This document shows, piece after piece, positions 36,517 to 45,061 of a stretch of 64,000 nucleotides of DNA. The position numbers and the translations under genes are program-made. The notes beneath the pieces are model-generated. The model was given only the letters and a program-made list of their open reading frames with translations, did no database searches and was not told the DNA's origin. The DNA is taken from positions 62,001-126,000 of the forward strand of contig NZ_NWUC01000004.1 of NCBI RefSeq assembly GCF_002750855.1. Reading direction: 5' to 3'. This stretch comes from Neopararhizobium haloflavum. GTDB taxonomy: Bacteria > Pseudomonadota > Alphaproteobacteria > Rhizobiales > Rhizobiaceae. Within the stretch, counting starts at the first letter, position 1. Every line of letters begins with the position of its first letter.

Positions 36517-37799
36517 CACGCCTTCTCCAATGCCTGTTCCAGGTCCGCGACGATGTCGGAAACGTCTTCCAGACCGATGGACAGGCGCACGACGTCAGGA
36601 CCGGCGCCGGCGGCGACCTGCTGTTCGGCCGTCAGTTGGCGGTGGGTGGTCGAAGCCGGGTGGATCACCAGCGAACGAGTATCGCCGATATTGGCAAGGT
36701 GGGAAAACATCTCCAGCGCCTCGACAAAGCGGATGCCCGCCTCGTAGCCGCCCTTGAGACCGAAGGTAAAGACGGCTCCCGCGCCCTTCGGCGCATACTT
36801 TTGCTGGAGTGCATGATTGGGATCATCAGGCAGGCCGGCGAAGGAGACCCAGCCGACCTTGTCATGCGCCTTCAGCCAGCGCGCCACTTCCAGCGCGTTG
36901 TCAGAATGCTTCTGCATCCGCAGCGGCAGGGTCTCGACGCCGGTCAGTATGAGAAACGCGTTCATCGGCGAGATCGCGGGACCGAAATCGCGAAGGCCAA
37001 GCACCCGCGCGGCGATCGCGAAAGCAAAATTGCCGAAAGTCTCGTGCAAGACGATGCCGTTGTATTCCGGCCGTGGGGTCGACAGCATGGGATAGTTGCC
37101 GGACGCCGACCAGTCGAACGTGCCGCCGTCGACGATGACGCCGCCGACAGAATTTCCATGTCCACCGATGAACTTGGTGAGCGAATGCACCACGATGTCC
37201 GCCCCGTGTTCGATCGGGCGGGTCAGGTAAGGTGTCGCCATCGTGTTGTCGACGATGAGCGGGATGTTGTGCTCGTGCGCGATGTCCGCGACGGCCTGGA
37301 TATCGACAAAGGTTCCGCCAGGATTGGCAAGGCTCTCGATGAAGATCGCTCGGGTCTTGTCGTCGATCTGGCTCTTGAAACTATCGAGATCAGCGGGGTC
37401 AGCCCAGCGCACCTGCCAGTCGAAATTCTTGAATGCATGGCCGAACTGATTGATCGAACCGCCGTACAGCCTGCGCGCGGCGATGAAATTGTCGCCCGAA
37501 CGCATGAGGTTGTGGAACGTCAGAAGCTGCGCGGCGTGGCCGGAAGCAGTGGCCAAGGCCGCCGTACCGCCTTCCAATGCGGCTATCCTCTCCTCGAGAA
37601 CCGCCTGGGTCGGGTTCATGATGCGCGAATAGATGTTGCCAAAGGCCTGGAGGCCGAAGAGCGAAGCGGCGTGGTCCGTGTCGTCGAAAACGTAGCTGGT
37701 CGTCTGGTAGATCGGCGTCACCCGAGCGCCCGTCGTCGGATCAGGCTGGGCCCCGGCATGTATCGCCAGCGTTGCAAATCCCGGTTCGTTGTTGGCCAT
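36516..37799 (-). CDS. metY: O-acetylhomoserine sulfhydrylase
   Basis: 427 residues, PLP enzyme of the Cys/Met metabolism family. The PLP lysine is in VVHSLTKFIGGHGNSVGG; other typical stretches are YSRIMNPTQAVLEERIAALEG near the N-terminus, FIESLANPGG and HPASTTHRQL. It makes homocysteine from O-acetylhomoserine and sulfide, feeding methionine synthesis. The length (about 430) fits MetY rather than MetB or MetZ. The short leader (37800-37859) shows no SAM riboswitch. First gene of a run with the cupin and the FAD oxidase. Confidence 0.93.
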   Translation of the reverse strand: MANNEPGFATLAIHAGAQPDPTTGARVTPIYQTTSYVFDDTDHAASLFGLQAFGNIYSRIMNPTQAVLEERIAALEGGTAALATASGHAAQLLTFHNLMRSGDNFIAARRLYGGSINQFGHAFKNFDWQVRWADPADLDSFKSQIDDKTRAIFIESLANPGGTFVDIQAVADIAHEHNIPLIVDNTMATPYLTRPIEHGADIVVHSLTKFIGGHGNSVGGVIVDGGTFDWSASGNYPMLSTPRPEYNGIVLHETFGNFAFAIAARVLGLRDFGPAISPMNAFLILTGVETLPLRMQKHSDNALEVARWLKAHDKVGWVSFAGLPDDPNHALQQKYAPKGAGAVFTFGLKGGYEAGIRFVEALEMFSHLANIGDTRSLVIHPASTTHRQLTAEQQVAAGAGPDVVRLSIGLEDVSDIVADLEQALEKA

Positions 37800-37859
37800 C
37801 TTACGTCCCTCTCTCAAACCGGCATAATCGGAGTCTTTTCAGACCTCTCTGCCGATTGT

Positions 37860-38828
37860 CTAGCTTGTTGAATCATCGCAGTTCTGGCGAATTCCGAAGC
37901 TTTGGTACCCATCACGCAGGACAGGCTTGCGCGAGGAGATCTTGCGGCTGTTGACGCCGCTCCAGCCGATCTCGCCAGACAGTCTGGCATACTCAATCTT
38001 CGGACAGCGGTTCATGATCACCCGAATTCCGGCCGCCTCCAGCCGAGCGGCTGCAGCATCGTCTCTCACACCCAATTGCATCCAGACCACCTTGGGAAGC
38101 GACGGCATGGCGAGAATCTCGTCGACCAGCTGCGGCACGGCATCGGATGCGCGAAAAATATCGACCATATCGACCGACACGGGAAGGTCAGCCAACGCCG
38201 CAACTGCTTGCTGGCCGAGAATATCTTTCCCCGCCTGGCCGGGATTGACGGGAAGGACGTCATAGCCCTTGTCGCGGAGGTACTTCATGACGAAATAGCT
38301 CGGCCGCACCGGATTGGCGGACGCGCCGACGATCGCCACTGTCTTGACCCGGCGAAGGATATCGATGATCTCCCCGTCGGGGTAATTGTCGTGATCGACC
38401 GCCGGAAGGCGCAGATTGCCGCGCTCGTCCATCGGGAAGAACGGATTGTGCGCCACTTCCCAGAGATGGCCTTCCGTGTCCGCGAAATAGCCGGAATAGC
38501 CGCCCCAGAAAACCTTCTGCGGCGTCTTGACCAGCCGGCCGCCCTTCTCCACCGCCAGCGTCACGAGCCGGTCCACCTCCTCCGGCGAACGGGCATTGTA
38601 GGCGAGCGACAGGCCGGAGAAGCCCTTTCCGCTGTCGATGAGCGTTGCGTCTTTCGCCAATTCCTCACGCGGGAAGAGCGAGAGGACGATGTTTCCGAGC
38701 TGGATAAAGGTCACCCCCTGCTGGGACGCCGGCGCGCGGCGCCATCCGAGCGCTTCGTAGAACGCCGTTGCCCGTCTGAGGTTGTCGACCCCGAGCGTGA
38801 TGAGGGAAATGCGAGGATCAAAGGTCAT
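37860..38828 (-). CDS. fusion of VOC (glyoxalase-like) and CoA-binding domains
   Basis: 322 residues with two parts in one frame. Residues 1 to about 140 are a VOC domain (ISLITLGVDNLRRATAFYEA, then GGYSGYFADTEGHLWEVAHN). Residues about 148-300 are a YccU-type CoA_binding_2 domain (KTVAIVGASANPVRPSYFVM, DVLPVNPGQAGKDILGQQ, VVWMQLGVRDDAAAARLEAA, VIMNRCPKIEY). The two families are normally separate proteins of about 130-145 residues each. The linker DHDNYPDGE resembles the start of free-standing CoA-binding proteins. The role is unknown; metY next door is typical company for the CoA-binding part. Confidence 0.85.
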   Translation of the reverse strand: MTFDPRISLITLGVDNLRRATAFYEALGWRRAPASQQGVTFIQLGNIVLSLFPREELAKDATLIDSGKGFSGLSLAYNARSPEEVDRLVTLAVEKGGRLVKTPQKVFWGGYSGYFADTEGHLWEVAHNPFFPMDERGNLRLPAVDHDNYPDGEIIDILRRVKTVAIVGASANPVRPSYFVMKYLRDKGYDVLPVNPGQAGKDILGQQAVAALADLPVSVDMVDIFRASDAVPQLVDEILAMPSLPKVVWMQLGVRDDAAAARLEAAGIRVIMNRCPKIEYARLSGEIGWSGVNSRKISSRKPVLRDGYQSFGIRQNCDDSTS

Positions 38829-38912
38829 CAGAGTTCGGCATGTCGTTTCAATGGGATGTCGAAGAATGGCTTCGTGCGCCGAGCCAGGGGCAAGACCAAG
38901 CGTTTGCGCAAA

Positions 38913-39743
38913 TCACTCGCCCGTCCATTCCGGCTTTCGCTTGTCGATGAACGCGCCGATCCCTTCCTCGGCGTCGCGCACCATCATGTTCTCGACCATG
39001 ACGCGCGCGGTATAGTCGTAAGCGTCGGAGAGGCTCATCTCGGCCTGACGGTAGAAGGCTTCCTTTCCGATCTTCAGCACCAGCGGCGATTTTCCGGCGA
39101 TGACGCTGGCGTATTTGTCGACCACCTGCCGCAGATACTCTTTCGGCACGATGCGATTGACGAGGCCGAACTCCTTGGCTGTCGAGGCATCGATCGTCTC
39201 TCCCGTCAAAAGCATCTCCATCGCCTGCTTGCGGTGGACGTTGCGCGAAAGCGCCACCATGGGCGTCGAGCAGAAAAGGCCGATATTCACGCCCGGTGTG
39301 GCAAAACCCGACGTGTCCGTACAAATCGCAAGGTCGCAGGACGCAACGAGCTGGCATCCTGCGGCTGTCGCGATGCCGTCGATCTCGGCGATGACCGGTT
39401 TTGGCAGCGCGACGATGGTCTGCATCAGTTTGGCGCACAGTCGCATTGTCCTGTCGAAGAATGCCCGGCCACCGTCCTTTCCGGTGCGGTTGCGCGTCAA
39501 CTCCTTCAGATCATGACCGGCCGAGAACGCCTTCGCCGCCGACGCGATGATGACGACGCGAACCGCATCGTCCGCATGCGCTTCCTCAAGCGCGGCCAGC
39601 ATCGCTTCCATCAGGGCGATCGACAGCGCATTGGCCGGTGGATTGTTCATCGTCAGACGGAGGATGCCCTCATGGCGCTGGGCCACCAGCAGGCCGTCAT
39701 GGGCACTCCCGCTGGATGGGTTGATCGCCACGATGTCTGCCAT
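38913..39743 (-). CDS. enoyl-CoA hydratase-like protein (ECHDC3 type)
   Basis: 276 residues, crotonase fold: FSAGHDLKEL is the oxyanion-hole loop and DGIATAAGCQLVASCD with SGFATPGVNIGLFCSTP is the core. The pattern is that of the ECHDC3 subgroup. The two catalytic glutamates of true enoyl-CoA hydratases are not present: the first is replaced by Gln (GCQLV) and the second is absent from FATPGVNIG. Hydratase activity is therefore doubtful, though CoA-ester binding seems kept. The ATG at 39743 gives the family N-terminus. Confidence 0.88.
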   Translation of the reverse strand: MADIVAINPSSGSAHDGLLVAQRHEGILRLTMNNPPANALSIALMEAMLAALEEAHADDAVRVVIIASAAKAFSAGHDLKELTRNRTGKDGGRAFFDRTMRLCAKLMQTIVALPKPVIAEIDGIATAAGCQLVASCDLAICTDTSGFATPGVNIGLFCSTPMVALSRNVHRKQAMEMLLTGETIDASTAKEFGLVNRIVPKEYLRQVVDKYASVIAGKSPLVLKIGKEAFYRQAEMSLSDAYDYTARVMVENMMVRDAEEGIGAFIDKRKPEWTGE

Positions 39744-39840
39744 GGTCCATGCTCCTCGTTTCGCTCCAACGGTCTTTTGGCACGACTTGACGCATGGCAT
39801 CCAGCCCCTTCAATTGCGCACGGGCGCAGGGAGGTCAGCG

Positions 39841-40287
39841 ATGGACAAGCCGGTCATGCGGGTCGAGGAACTGGAACGGTTCCTTCAAGACGAGTTTCCG
39901 CAGATCAATGCCGATGGACAGGCGTTTACGATCGACTCGATCGAGCCCGGACGTGCCGTGATGCGGCTTAATCCCAATCAGCGTCACCTGCGGCCGGGCG
40001 GGACGGTGTCGGGCCCGACGCTGTTCACGCTCGCCGATCTGGCGGCCTATGTCGTCATTCTCGGCCATATCGGCCCGGTCGCGCTCGCGGTCACGACCAA
40101 TCTTTCCATCAATTTCCTGCGCAAGCCGGCCGATGGACAGCCGCTTTTCGGCACCGGCCGTTTGCTGAAACTTGGCCGGAGGCTAGCGGTGGTCGACGTG
40201 GCCATCACAGACGAGAGCGGTATGCTCGTGGCACAGGCAAGCGCCACCTACTCCATCCCGCCAGACCGAGTAGCTGTGGTAAAATAA
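39841..40287 (+). CDS. PaaI-family hotdog thioesterase
   Basis: 148 residues, hotdog fold. The motif HLRPGGTVSGPTLFTLADLA has G-x-S/T-G-P-T-L-x-x-L-A-D, the PaaI/HGG active-site helix, and VTTNLSINFLRKP follows. It probably hydrolyses acyl-CoA thioesters, possibly aryl or short-chain. It is divergent from the ECHDC3-like gene; the frame is open far upstream but MDKPVMRVEE at 39841 fits the family. Confidence 0.87.
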   Translation: MDKPVMRVEELERFLQDEFPQINADGQAFTIDSIEPGRAVMRLNPNQRHLRPGGTVSGPTLFTLADLAAYVVILGHIGPVALAVTTNLSINFLRKPADGQPLFGTGRLLKLGRRLAVVDVAITDESGMLVAQASATYSIPPDRVAVVK

Positions 40288-40349
40288 TACCGCTCTTCTA
40301 AGCCTTTGTTTTTTCTTAGCTCTTCTTCACTTTAGCCGGCATGGTCAGA

Positions 40350-40378
40350 TTGACCCGCACGAAGGTCTCGGCTATAGA
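40350..40378 (+). promoter_or_regulatory. strong sigma-70 promoter for rplM-rpsI
   Basis: TTGACC (40350-40355), 17 bp, TATAGA (40373-40378): five of six consensus bases at -35, four at -10, ideal spacing. The leader of about 95 nt to the rplM ATG at 40481 leaves room for regulation by L13. Confidence 0.75.
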
Positions 40379-40420
40379 CCTCGCGACCTTCCAGCAGCGT
40401 GATCGTGTCGCGCGCGGGAA

Positions 40421-40453
40421 GGCAAGCAACAAAAAACGCCCTTGCTTTCGGGC
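40421..40453 (+). promoter_or_regulatory. alternative stems in the rplM leader
   Basis: GCAAG (40422-40426) can pair with CTTGC (40441-40445), and GCCC (40438-40441) with GGGC (40450-40453); the two pairings exclude each other. They may be the site of ribosomal protein feedback, but the stems are short. Confidence 0.3.
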
Positions 40454-40480
40454 ATTGGGATGAAAAGGAAAGACAATTCC

Positions 40481-40945
40481 ATGAAGACCTTCTCGCAGAA
40501 GCCTGCAGAGGTGGAGAAGAAGTGGATCGTCATCGATGCAGAAGGCATCGTCGTCGGACGCCTCGCCACCTTCGTCGCCAACCGTCTGCGCGGCAAGCAC
40601 AAGCCGACCTTTACGCCGCACGTCGACGATGGCGACAACGTCATCATCATCAATGCCGACAAGGCGGTGCTGACGGGCAAGAAGTACACCGACAAGAAGT
40701 ATTACTGGCACACCGGCTATCCGGGCGGCATCAAGGAGCGCACGGCGCGCCAAATCTTCGAGGGCCGCTTTCCCGAGCGCATCGTTGAGAAGGCTGTCGA
40801 GCGGATGATCCCGCGCGGCCCTCTCGGTCGTCGCCAGATGAAGAACCTCCGGGTCTATGCCGGCACGAACCATCCGCATGAGGCCCAGCAGCCGCAGACG
40901 ATCGACGTCGGCGCTCTGAATGCCAAGAACAAGAGGACTGCCTGA
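40481..40945 (+). CDS. rplM: 50S ribosomal protein L13
   Basis: 154 residues: [20 protein letters not shown], then [37 protein letters not shown] and GMLP-region [18 protein letters not shown]. An early assembly protein of the 50S subunit. An ATG at 40442 would add 13 residues in the leader hairpin region and is rejected. The rpsI start is 2 bp after its stop. Confidence 0.97.
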   Translation: MKTFSQKPAEVEKKWIVIDAEGIVVGRLATFVANRLRGKHKPTFTPHVDDGDNVIIINADKAVLTGKKYTDKKYYWHTGYPGGIKERTARQIFEGRFPERIVEKAVERMIPRGPLGRRQMKNLRVYAGTNHPHEAQQPQTIDVGALNAKNKRTA

Positions 40946-40947
40946 TC

Positions 40948-41427
40948 ATGGCTGAACTGAATTCCCTGGAAGAACTCGGCCAGGCCACAACGGCATCCGA
41001 GCAGCCGGCCCGTCCGGTTCACGAGCGCAAGGTCGATGCGCAGGGCCGCTCCTATGCGACCGGCAAGCGCAAGGACGCCGTCGCGCGCGTCTGGGTCAAG
41101 CCGGGTTCCGGCAAGATCACCATCAACGGCCGCGAGTTCGAGAAGTATTTCGCGCGTCCGGTGCTGCAGATGGTTCTTCAGCAGCCGATCGTCGCGGCCA
41201 ACCGCAACGGCCAGTTCGATGTCGTGGCAACGGTTGCAGGCGGCGGACTTTCGGGCCAGGCCGGCGCTGTCCGTCACGGCATCTCCAAGGCGCTGACCTA
41301 CTACGAACCGGAACTACGCGGCGTCCTCAAGAAGGGCGGCTTCCTGACACGCGACAGCCGCGTCGTCGAGCGTAAGAAGTACGGCAAGGCCAAGGCCCGC
41401 CGGTCCTTCCAGTTCTCCAAGCGCTAA
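40948..41427 (+). CDS. rpsI: 30S ribosomal protein S9
   Basis: 159 residues, with an N-terminal extension of about 35 residues usual in alphaproteobacteria. The core is [40 protein letters not shown] and ends [11 protein letters not shown], the C-terminal tail that reaches the P-site tRNA. Co-transcribed with rplM. Confidence 0.97.
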   Translation: MAELNSLEELGQATTASEQPARPVHERKVDAQGRSYATGKRKDAVARVWVKPGSGKITINGREFEKYFARPVLQMVLQQPIVAANRNGQFDVVATVAGGGLSGQAGAVRHGISKALTYYEPELRGVLKKGGFLTRDSRVVERKKYGKAKARRSFQFSKR

Positions 41428-41450
41428 GCGCTGGCGACCAGCACCATGCA

Positions 41451-41474
41451 AAGGCGGGATTTCGATCCCGCCTT
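41451..41474 (+). terminator. rho-independent terminator after rpsI
   Basis: AAGGCGGGAT (41451-41460), loop TTCG, ATCCCGCCTT (41465-41474), then a T run. A perfect 10-bp stem with a stable UUCG tetraloop. Confidence 0.95.
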
Positions 41475-41583
41475 TTTTGTTGCCTTATCCCGACGAGTTT
41501 TCCATTTTCCCTCCGACGAGCCTACAAGGGCCCTGCCCCGCGCGGTCGCGCTCTTGAGGCAGAACATCCGGAAAGGGACGGCC

Positions 41584-42549
41584 ATGCCTTCGAAGTCGAT
41601 CGACCATGCCTTCACGGCTGGTGCCATGCGCGGCGCTGCCAGCGATCCGACCTATGCCGGGGCGTTGTCGTTCATGCGGCGGCGCTTTACGAAATCTCTC
41701 AAAGGGGCAGATGCCGTCGTATGGGGAATTCCGTTCGACGCAGCGGTCTCGAACCGTCCGGGAGCGCGTTTCGGGCCGCAGGCGATCCGTCGCGCCTCCG
41801 CGATATTCGACAATGATCCGCAATATCCCTTCGGCCGCGATCTCTTCGAGGACATGGCCGTCATCGACTACGGCGACTGCCTGCTGGACTACGGCAACCA
41901 CCAGAAGACACCAGCAACGATCGAGCGGGAGGCAGGGAATATCCTCAAATCCGGCGCCTTTCTCTTGACCCTCGGGGGCGATCATTTCGTCACCTGGCCG
42001 CTGCTCAAGGCGCACGCGGCGGTTCACGGCCCGCTTTCGCTGGTGCAGTTCGACGCCCACCAGGACACCTGGTTCGACGACGGCAAGCGCATCGACCACG
42101 GCTCATTCGTGGCCCGTGCCGTGCGCGACGGGATCATCGACCCGGACACGTCCATCCAGATCGGCATCCGCACGCATGCACCCGAGGATTTCGGTATCCA
42201 GATCATCCATGGACACGAACTGGAAGACATGCGCTCGGGCGACGTCGCCTCCCGGATCATTGCGCGCACGGGCGGGCGTCCCGTCTATCTCACCTTCGAC
42301 ATCGACTGTCTCGACCCGGCATTCGCGCCGGGGACCGGAACGCCGGTCGCCGGTGGTCCGACCTCGGCCAAGATCCTGTCGATCCTTCGCCAGCTTCGCC
42401 GCCTCGACATCCGCGGCGCCGATGTGGTCGAGGTTGCGCCAGCCTACGATCATGCCGACGTGACCGCCATTGCCGGTGCCACCGTCGCGATGTATACGCT
42501 CGGACTTCTGGCCGAGAGACGGGCATCCGAGCCGGCTTCCGGCACATGA
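41584..42549 (+). CDS. speB: agmatinase-family ureohydrolase
   Basis: 321 residues, arginase fold with a two-manganese site: LTLGGDHFVTWP, VQFDAHQDTWFDD and LTFDIDCLDPAFAPGTGTP hold the metal ligands. It cleaves a guanidino group to give urea, most likely from agmatine (to putrescine), but guanidinobutyrase or related enzymes look alike. MPSKSIDHAF at 41584 is chosen; an in-frame ATG at 41446 lies in the rpsI terminator. It is followed by argC. Confidence 0.88.
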   Translation: MPSKSIDHAFTAGAMRGAASDPTYAGALSFMRRRFTKSLKGADAVVWGIPFDAAVSNRPGARFGPQAIRRASAIFDNDPQYPFGRDLFEDMAVIDYGDCLLDYGNHQKTPATIEREAGNILKSGAFLLTLGGDHFVTWPLLKAHAAVHGPLSLVQFDAHQDTWFDDGKRIDHGSFVARAVRDGIIDPDTSIQIGIRTHAPEDFGIQIIHGHELEDMRSGDVASRIIARTGGRPVYLTFDIDCLDPAFAPGTGTPVAGGPTSAKILSILRQLRRLDIRGADVVEVAPAYDHADVTAIAGATVAMYTLGLLAERRASEPASGT

Positions 42550-42619
42550 ACGCGTTCGGATAGTGAATCCGGAACGCCAGCCAAGGCGCTGATCAGCAAA
42601 GACGATTGGAAAGGGTGAG

Positions 42620-43558
42620 ATGAAACCGAAAATCTTCATCGACGGCGAACACGGCACGACCGGACTGCAGATCCGCTCGCGCCTTGAAGCGCGCGAGGAT
42701 ATCGAGATCATCTCCATCCCCGAGGCCGAGCGCCGCAACAATGATCTCCGCGAGCAATTCCTGCGCGAAGCGGATGTCGCCATCCTGTGCCTTCCCGACG
42801 ACGGCGCCCGCGAAGCGGTGGCCATGCTCGGCGTCTCATCGAAGACGCGGATCATCGATACCAGCACCGCGCACCGGACCGACCCGGACTGGATCTATGG
42901 TTTCGCCGAAAGCGACCCGGACCGCGCCGAACAGATTGCCTCCGCCCGCTTCGTGTCCAACCCGGGCTGCTACTCGACCGGCGCGATCGGCATTCTGAAG
43001 CCCCTGATCGATCGCGGTCTCATGCCCTCCGACTATCCGGTCACGATCAATGCCGTTTCCGGCTATACGGGTGGCGGCAAGCAATTGATCGCGCAGATGG
43101 AGGATGAGAGCCATCCCGAGTATCTGGGCGCGCCGCATTTCCTCTACGGGCTGACGCTCAAGCACAAGCACGTGCCCGAGATCAAGATGCGCAGCGGCTT
43201 GAAGCGCACGCCCCTGTTCTCGCCATCCGTCGGACGCTTTGCGCAGGGCATGGCCGTCCAGGTGCCGCTCTATCTGGATGAGATGGAAGGCACGTGCAGC
43301 ATGCGCGATGTGCACCAGACCCTGGTTCAGCACTATGCCGGCCAGTCCGTCGTGCATGTGGTGCCGCTGGACGACAGCATGCAGATCAGCCGGCTCGACC
43401 CGACCGCGCTCAATGGGCAGGACACAATGATGATCTATGTGTTCGGCACGGAAGGTGGCGAGCACGTCAACGTCGTTGCGGTGCTCGACAACCTGGGCAA
43501 GGGCGCGTCAGGCGCTGCCGCGCAGAATCTCGACCTGATGCTCTTCGGCGATCAGTAG
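42620..43558 (+). CDS. argC: N-acetyl-gamma-glutamyl-phosphate reductase
   Basis: 312 residues, type 2 ArgC (shorter than type 1). The NADP loop is [17 protein letters not shown]; the active cysteine is in [16 protein letters not shown]; the catalytic histidine region is [11 protein letters not shown]. It reduces N-acetyl-glutamyl phosphate to the semialdehyde in arginine synthesis. The rpsI-speB-argC order is common in rhizobia. GGGTGAG precedes the start. It ends 3 bp from the convergent ctaA stop. Confidence 0.95.
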   Translation: MKPKIFIDGEHGTTGLQIRSRLEAREDIEIISIPEAERRNNDLREQFLREADVAILCLPDDGAREAVAMLGVSSKTRIIDTSTAHRTDPDWIYGFAESDPDRAEQIASARFVSNPGCYSTGAIGILKPLIDRGLMPSDYPVTINAVSGYTGGGKQLIAQMEDESHPEYLGAPHFLYGLTLKHKHVPEIKMRSGLKRTPLFSPSVGRFAQGMAVQVPLYLDEMEGTCSMRDVHQTLVQHYAGQSVVHVVPLDDSMQISRLDPTALNGQDTMMIYVFGTEGGEHVNVVAVLDNLGKGASGAAAQNLDLMLFGDQ

Positions 43559-43561
43559 GGT

Positions 43562-44668
43562 TCAAACCTTGGCGTCATCGAGCAGATAGGCGCCGTAAAA
43601 CGCCCGCCAATGCGCGATCGCAAAGCCGAGAACGACAACGGCGCCGCCCTGGTGCATCAGAGCCCAGCCGATCGGCACATGCATGAGCAGCGTGGCGATG
43701 CCGACTGCCGCCTGGCAGGTAACCAGCGCAAAGAGCACGATGGACCGGTTGGCGTGGGTCGTTCCCGGCGCACGGCGCAGCGCGATGACCATGTGCGCGA
43801 GCGCGCCGATCCACAGAGCATAGGCCGTCATGCGGTGGACGAACTGGGCGGTCTTGCCGCTCTCGAACACGCTGAGCCAGGCAGGGTCTGTCACGAAGAG
43901 TTGGCCCGGTATGATCGCGCCGTCCATGAGTGGCCAGGTATTGTAGGCCCAGCCCGCATTGAGACCGGCGACCAACGCACCTAGGTAGATCTGAAGAATG
44001 ATCAGGACCACGAGGCCGCCCGCTGCCAGATGAGAGCGCGCGGTGGGAGGATGATCGCCGGAATGCGGTGCAAGCGCCCGCATGACCCAGAAGATGGCGG
44101 CGAAGATCAGACAGGCCAGCGTCAGATGGGTCGCCAATCGGTATTGACTGACGTCGATGCGTTCCGTCAGGCCGGACGCCACCATCCACCATCCGACAAA
44201 ACCCTGGAGACCGCCCAGCGCCAGAAGACCGACCAGTGGCCAACGCAGGCGCGGCTCGACCCTGCCAGTCAACCAAAGGAAGGCGAGCGGCAGAGCGAAG
44301 GCGATACCGACGCCGCGTGCAAGGAAACGATGCGCCCATTCCCACCAGTAGATCGTCTTGAACTGGTCAAGGCTCATGCCGCGATTGATTTCCTGGTATT
44401 GGGGGATCTGCCGATAGAGTTCCAGTTCCTCCTGCCATTCTGCTTCGCTCAAGGGCGGAATGACGCCGTGGATCGGTTTCCACTCGGTGATGGACAGGCC
44501 GGACTCGGTCAGACGCGTTGCTCCGCCGACGATGACGAGTGCGAAAATCATCAGGAGCACGACGCCGAGCCAAATGCGCACCAGGCGCCGGTTCTTCACG
44601 CGGCGCTCAAGCGTGTCGGCAGGATGGGCGGCATTGCTCGCCGCGGGCGCTGTGTCGATAACGCTCAT
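43562..44668 (-). CDS. ctaA: haem A synthase CtaA
   Basis: 368 residues, eight membrane segments. Typical stretches are VGGATRLTESGLSITEWKPI, WWEWAHRFLARGVG, YRLATHLTLA and FVHRMTAYALW, each giving a haem-ligand histidine. It oxidises haem O to haem A for cytochrome aa3 oxidase. CtaB and the oxidase subunits are not in this window. Confidence 0.95.
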   Translation of the reverse strand: MSVIDTAPAASNAAHPADTLERRVKNRRLVRIWLGVVLLMIFALVIVGGATRLTESGLSITEWKPIHGVIPPLSEAEWQEELELYRQIPQYQEINRGMSLDQFKTIYWWEWAHRFLARGVGIAFALPLAFLWLTGRVEPRLRWPLVGLLALGGLQGFVGWWMVASGLTERIDVSQYRLATHLTLACLIFAAIFWVMRALAPHSGDHPPTARSHLAAGGLVVLIILQIYLGALVAGLNAGWAYNTWPLMDGAIIPGQLFVTDPAWLSVFESGKTAQFVHRMTAYALWIGALAHMVIALRRAPGTTHANRSIVLFALVTCQAAVGIATLLMHVPIGWALMHQGGAVVVLGFAIAHWRAFYGAYLLDDAKV

Positions 44669-44804
44669 TTCGTGGTCCTTCGCGATCGGCGAGGATGTGC
44701 ATCAGCGCCACGTCCATTGCAAGGTGGCTGAGTTTGCGGCATCGGGTCGCGCCGCTTGCACCGCCGCCAAAAGCCGTTATGTCGGGGACGCCAAGGAGCC
44801 AGCG

Positions 44805-45026
44805 ATGCCAGTCAGATTGAAGAAGCTTGTCGGAACGGTGCTTATCGTCGCGCTCGCCGTGATCTACGCGCTCGTTGCAACCACCGTCGCAACATACCGG
44901 CTGGCCGAGTCGGCCTGGTGGGTTCACCTCATCTATTTCTTGCTGACCGGCGTGCTCTGGGTTGTTCCCGCCATGTTCATCATTCGGTGGATGGAACGTC
45001 CGCCCAAGGCGAAGAAACCGAGCTGA
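44805..45026 (+). CDS. DUF2842 small membrane protein
   Basis: 73 residues: MPVRLKKLVGTVLIVALAVI, a first membrane segment, then AWWVHLIYFLLTGVLWVVPA, a second, and a basic tail (RWMERPPKAKKPS). DUF2842 is an alphaproteobacterial family without known role. It is divergent from ctaA (136 bp), so a link with respiratory assembly is possible but only by position. Confidence 0.85.
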   Translation: MPVRLKKLVGTVLIVALAVIYALVATTVATYRLAESAWWVHLIYFLLTGVLWVVPAMFIIRWMERPPKAKKPS

Positions 45027-45061
45027 CGCGCAGGCGAAGCCGGGATCGGAGCCTCCTGACC

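Noticed and set aside
37800..37859. Possible SAM-II riboswitch before metY
   Set aside because: The leader is only 60 bp and lacks the conserved pseudoknot core sequences; only an ordinary ribosome site is seen.
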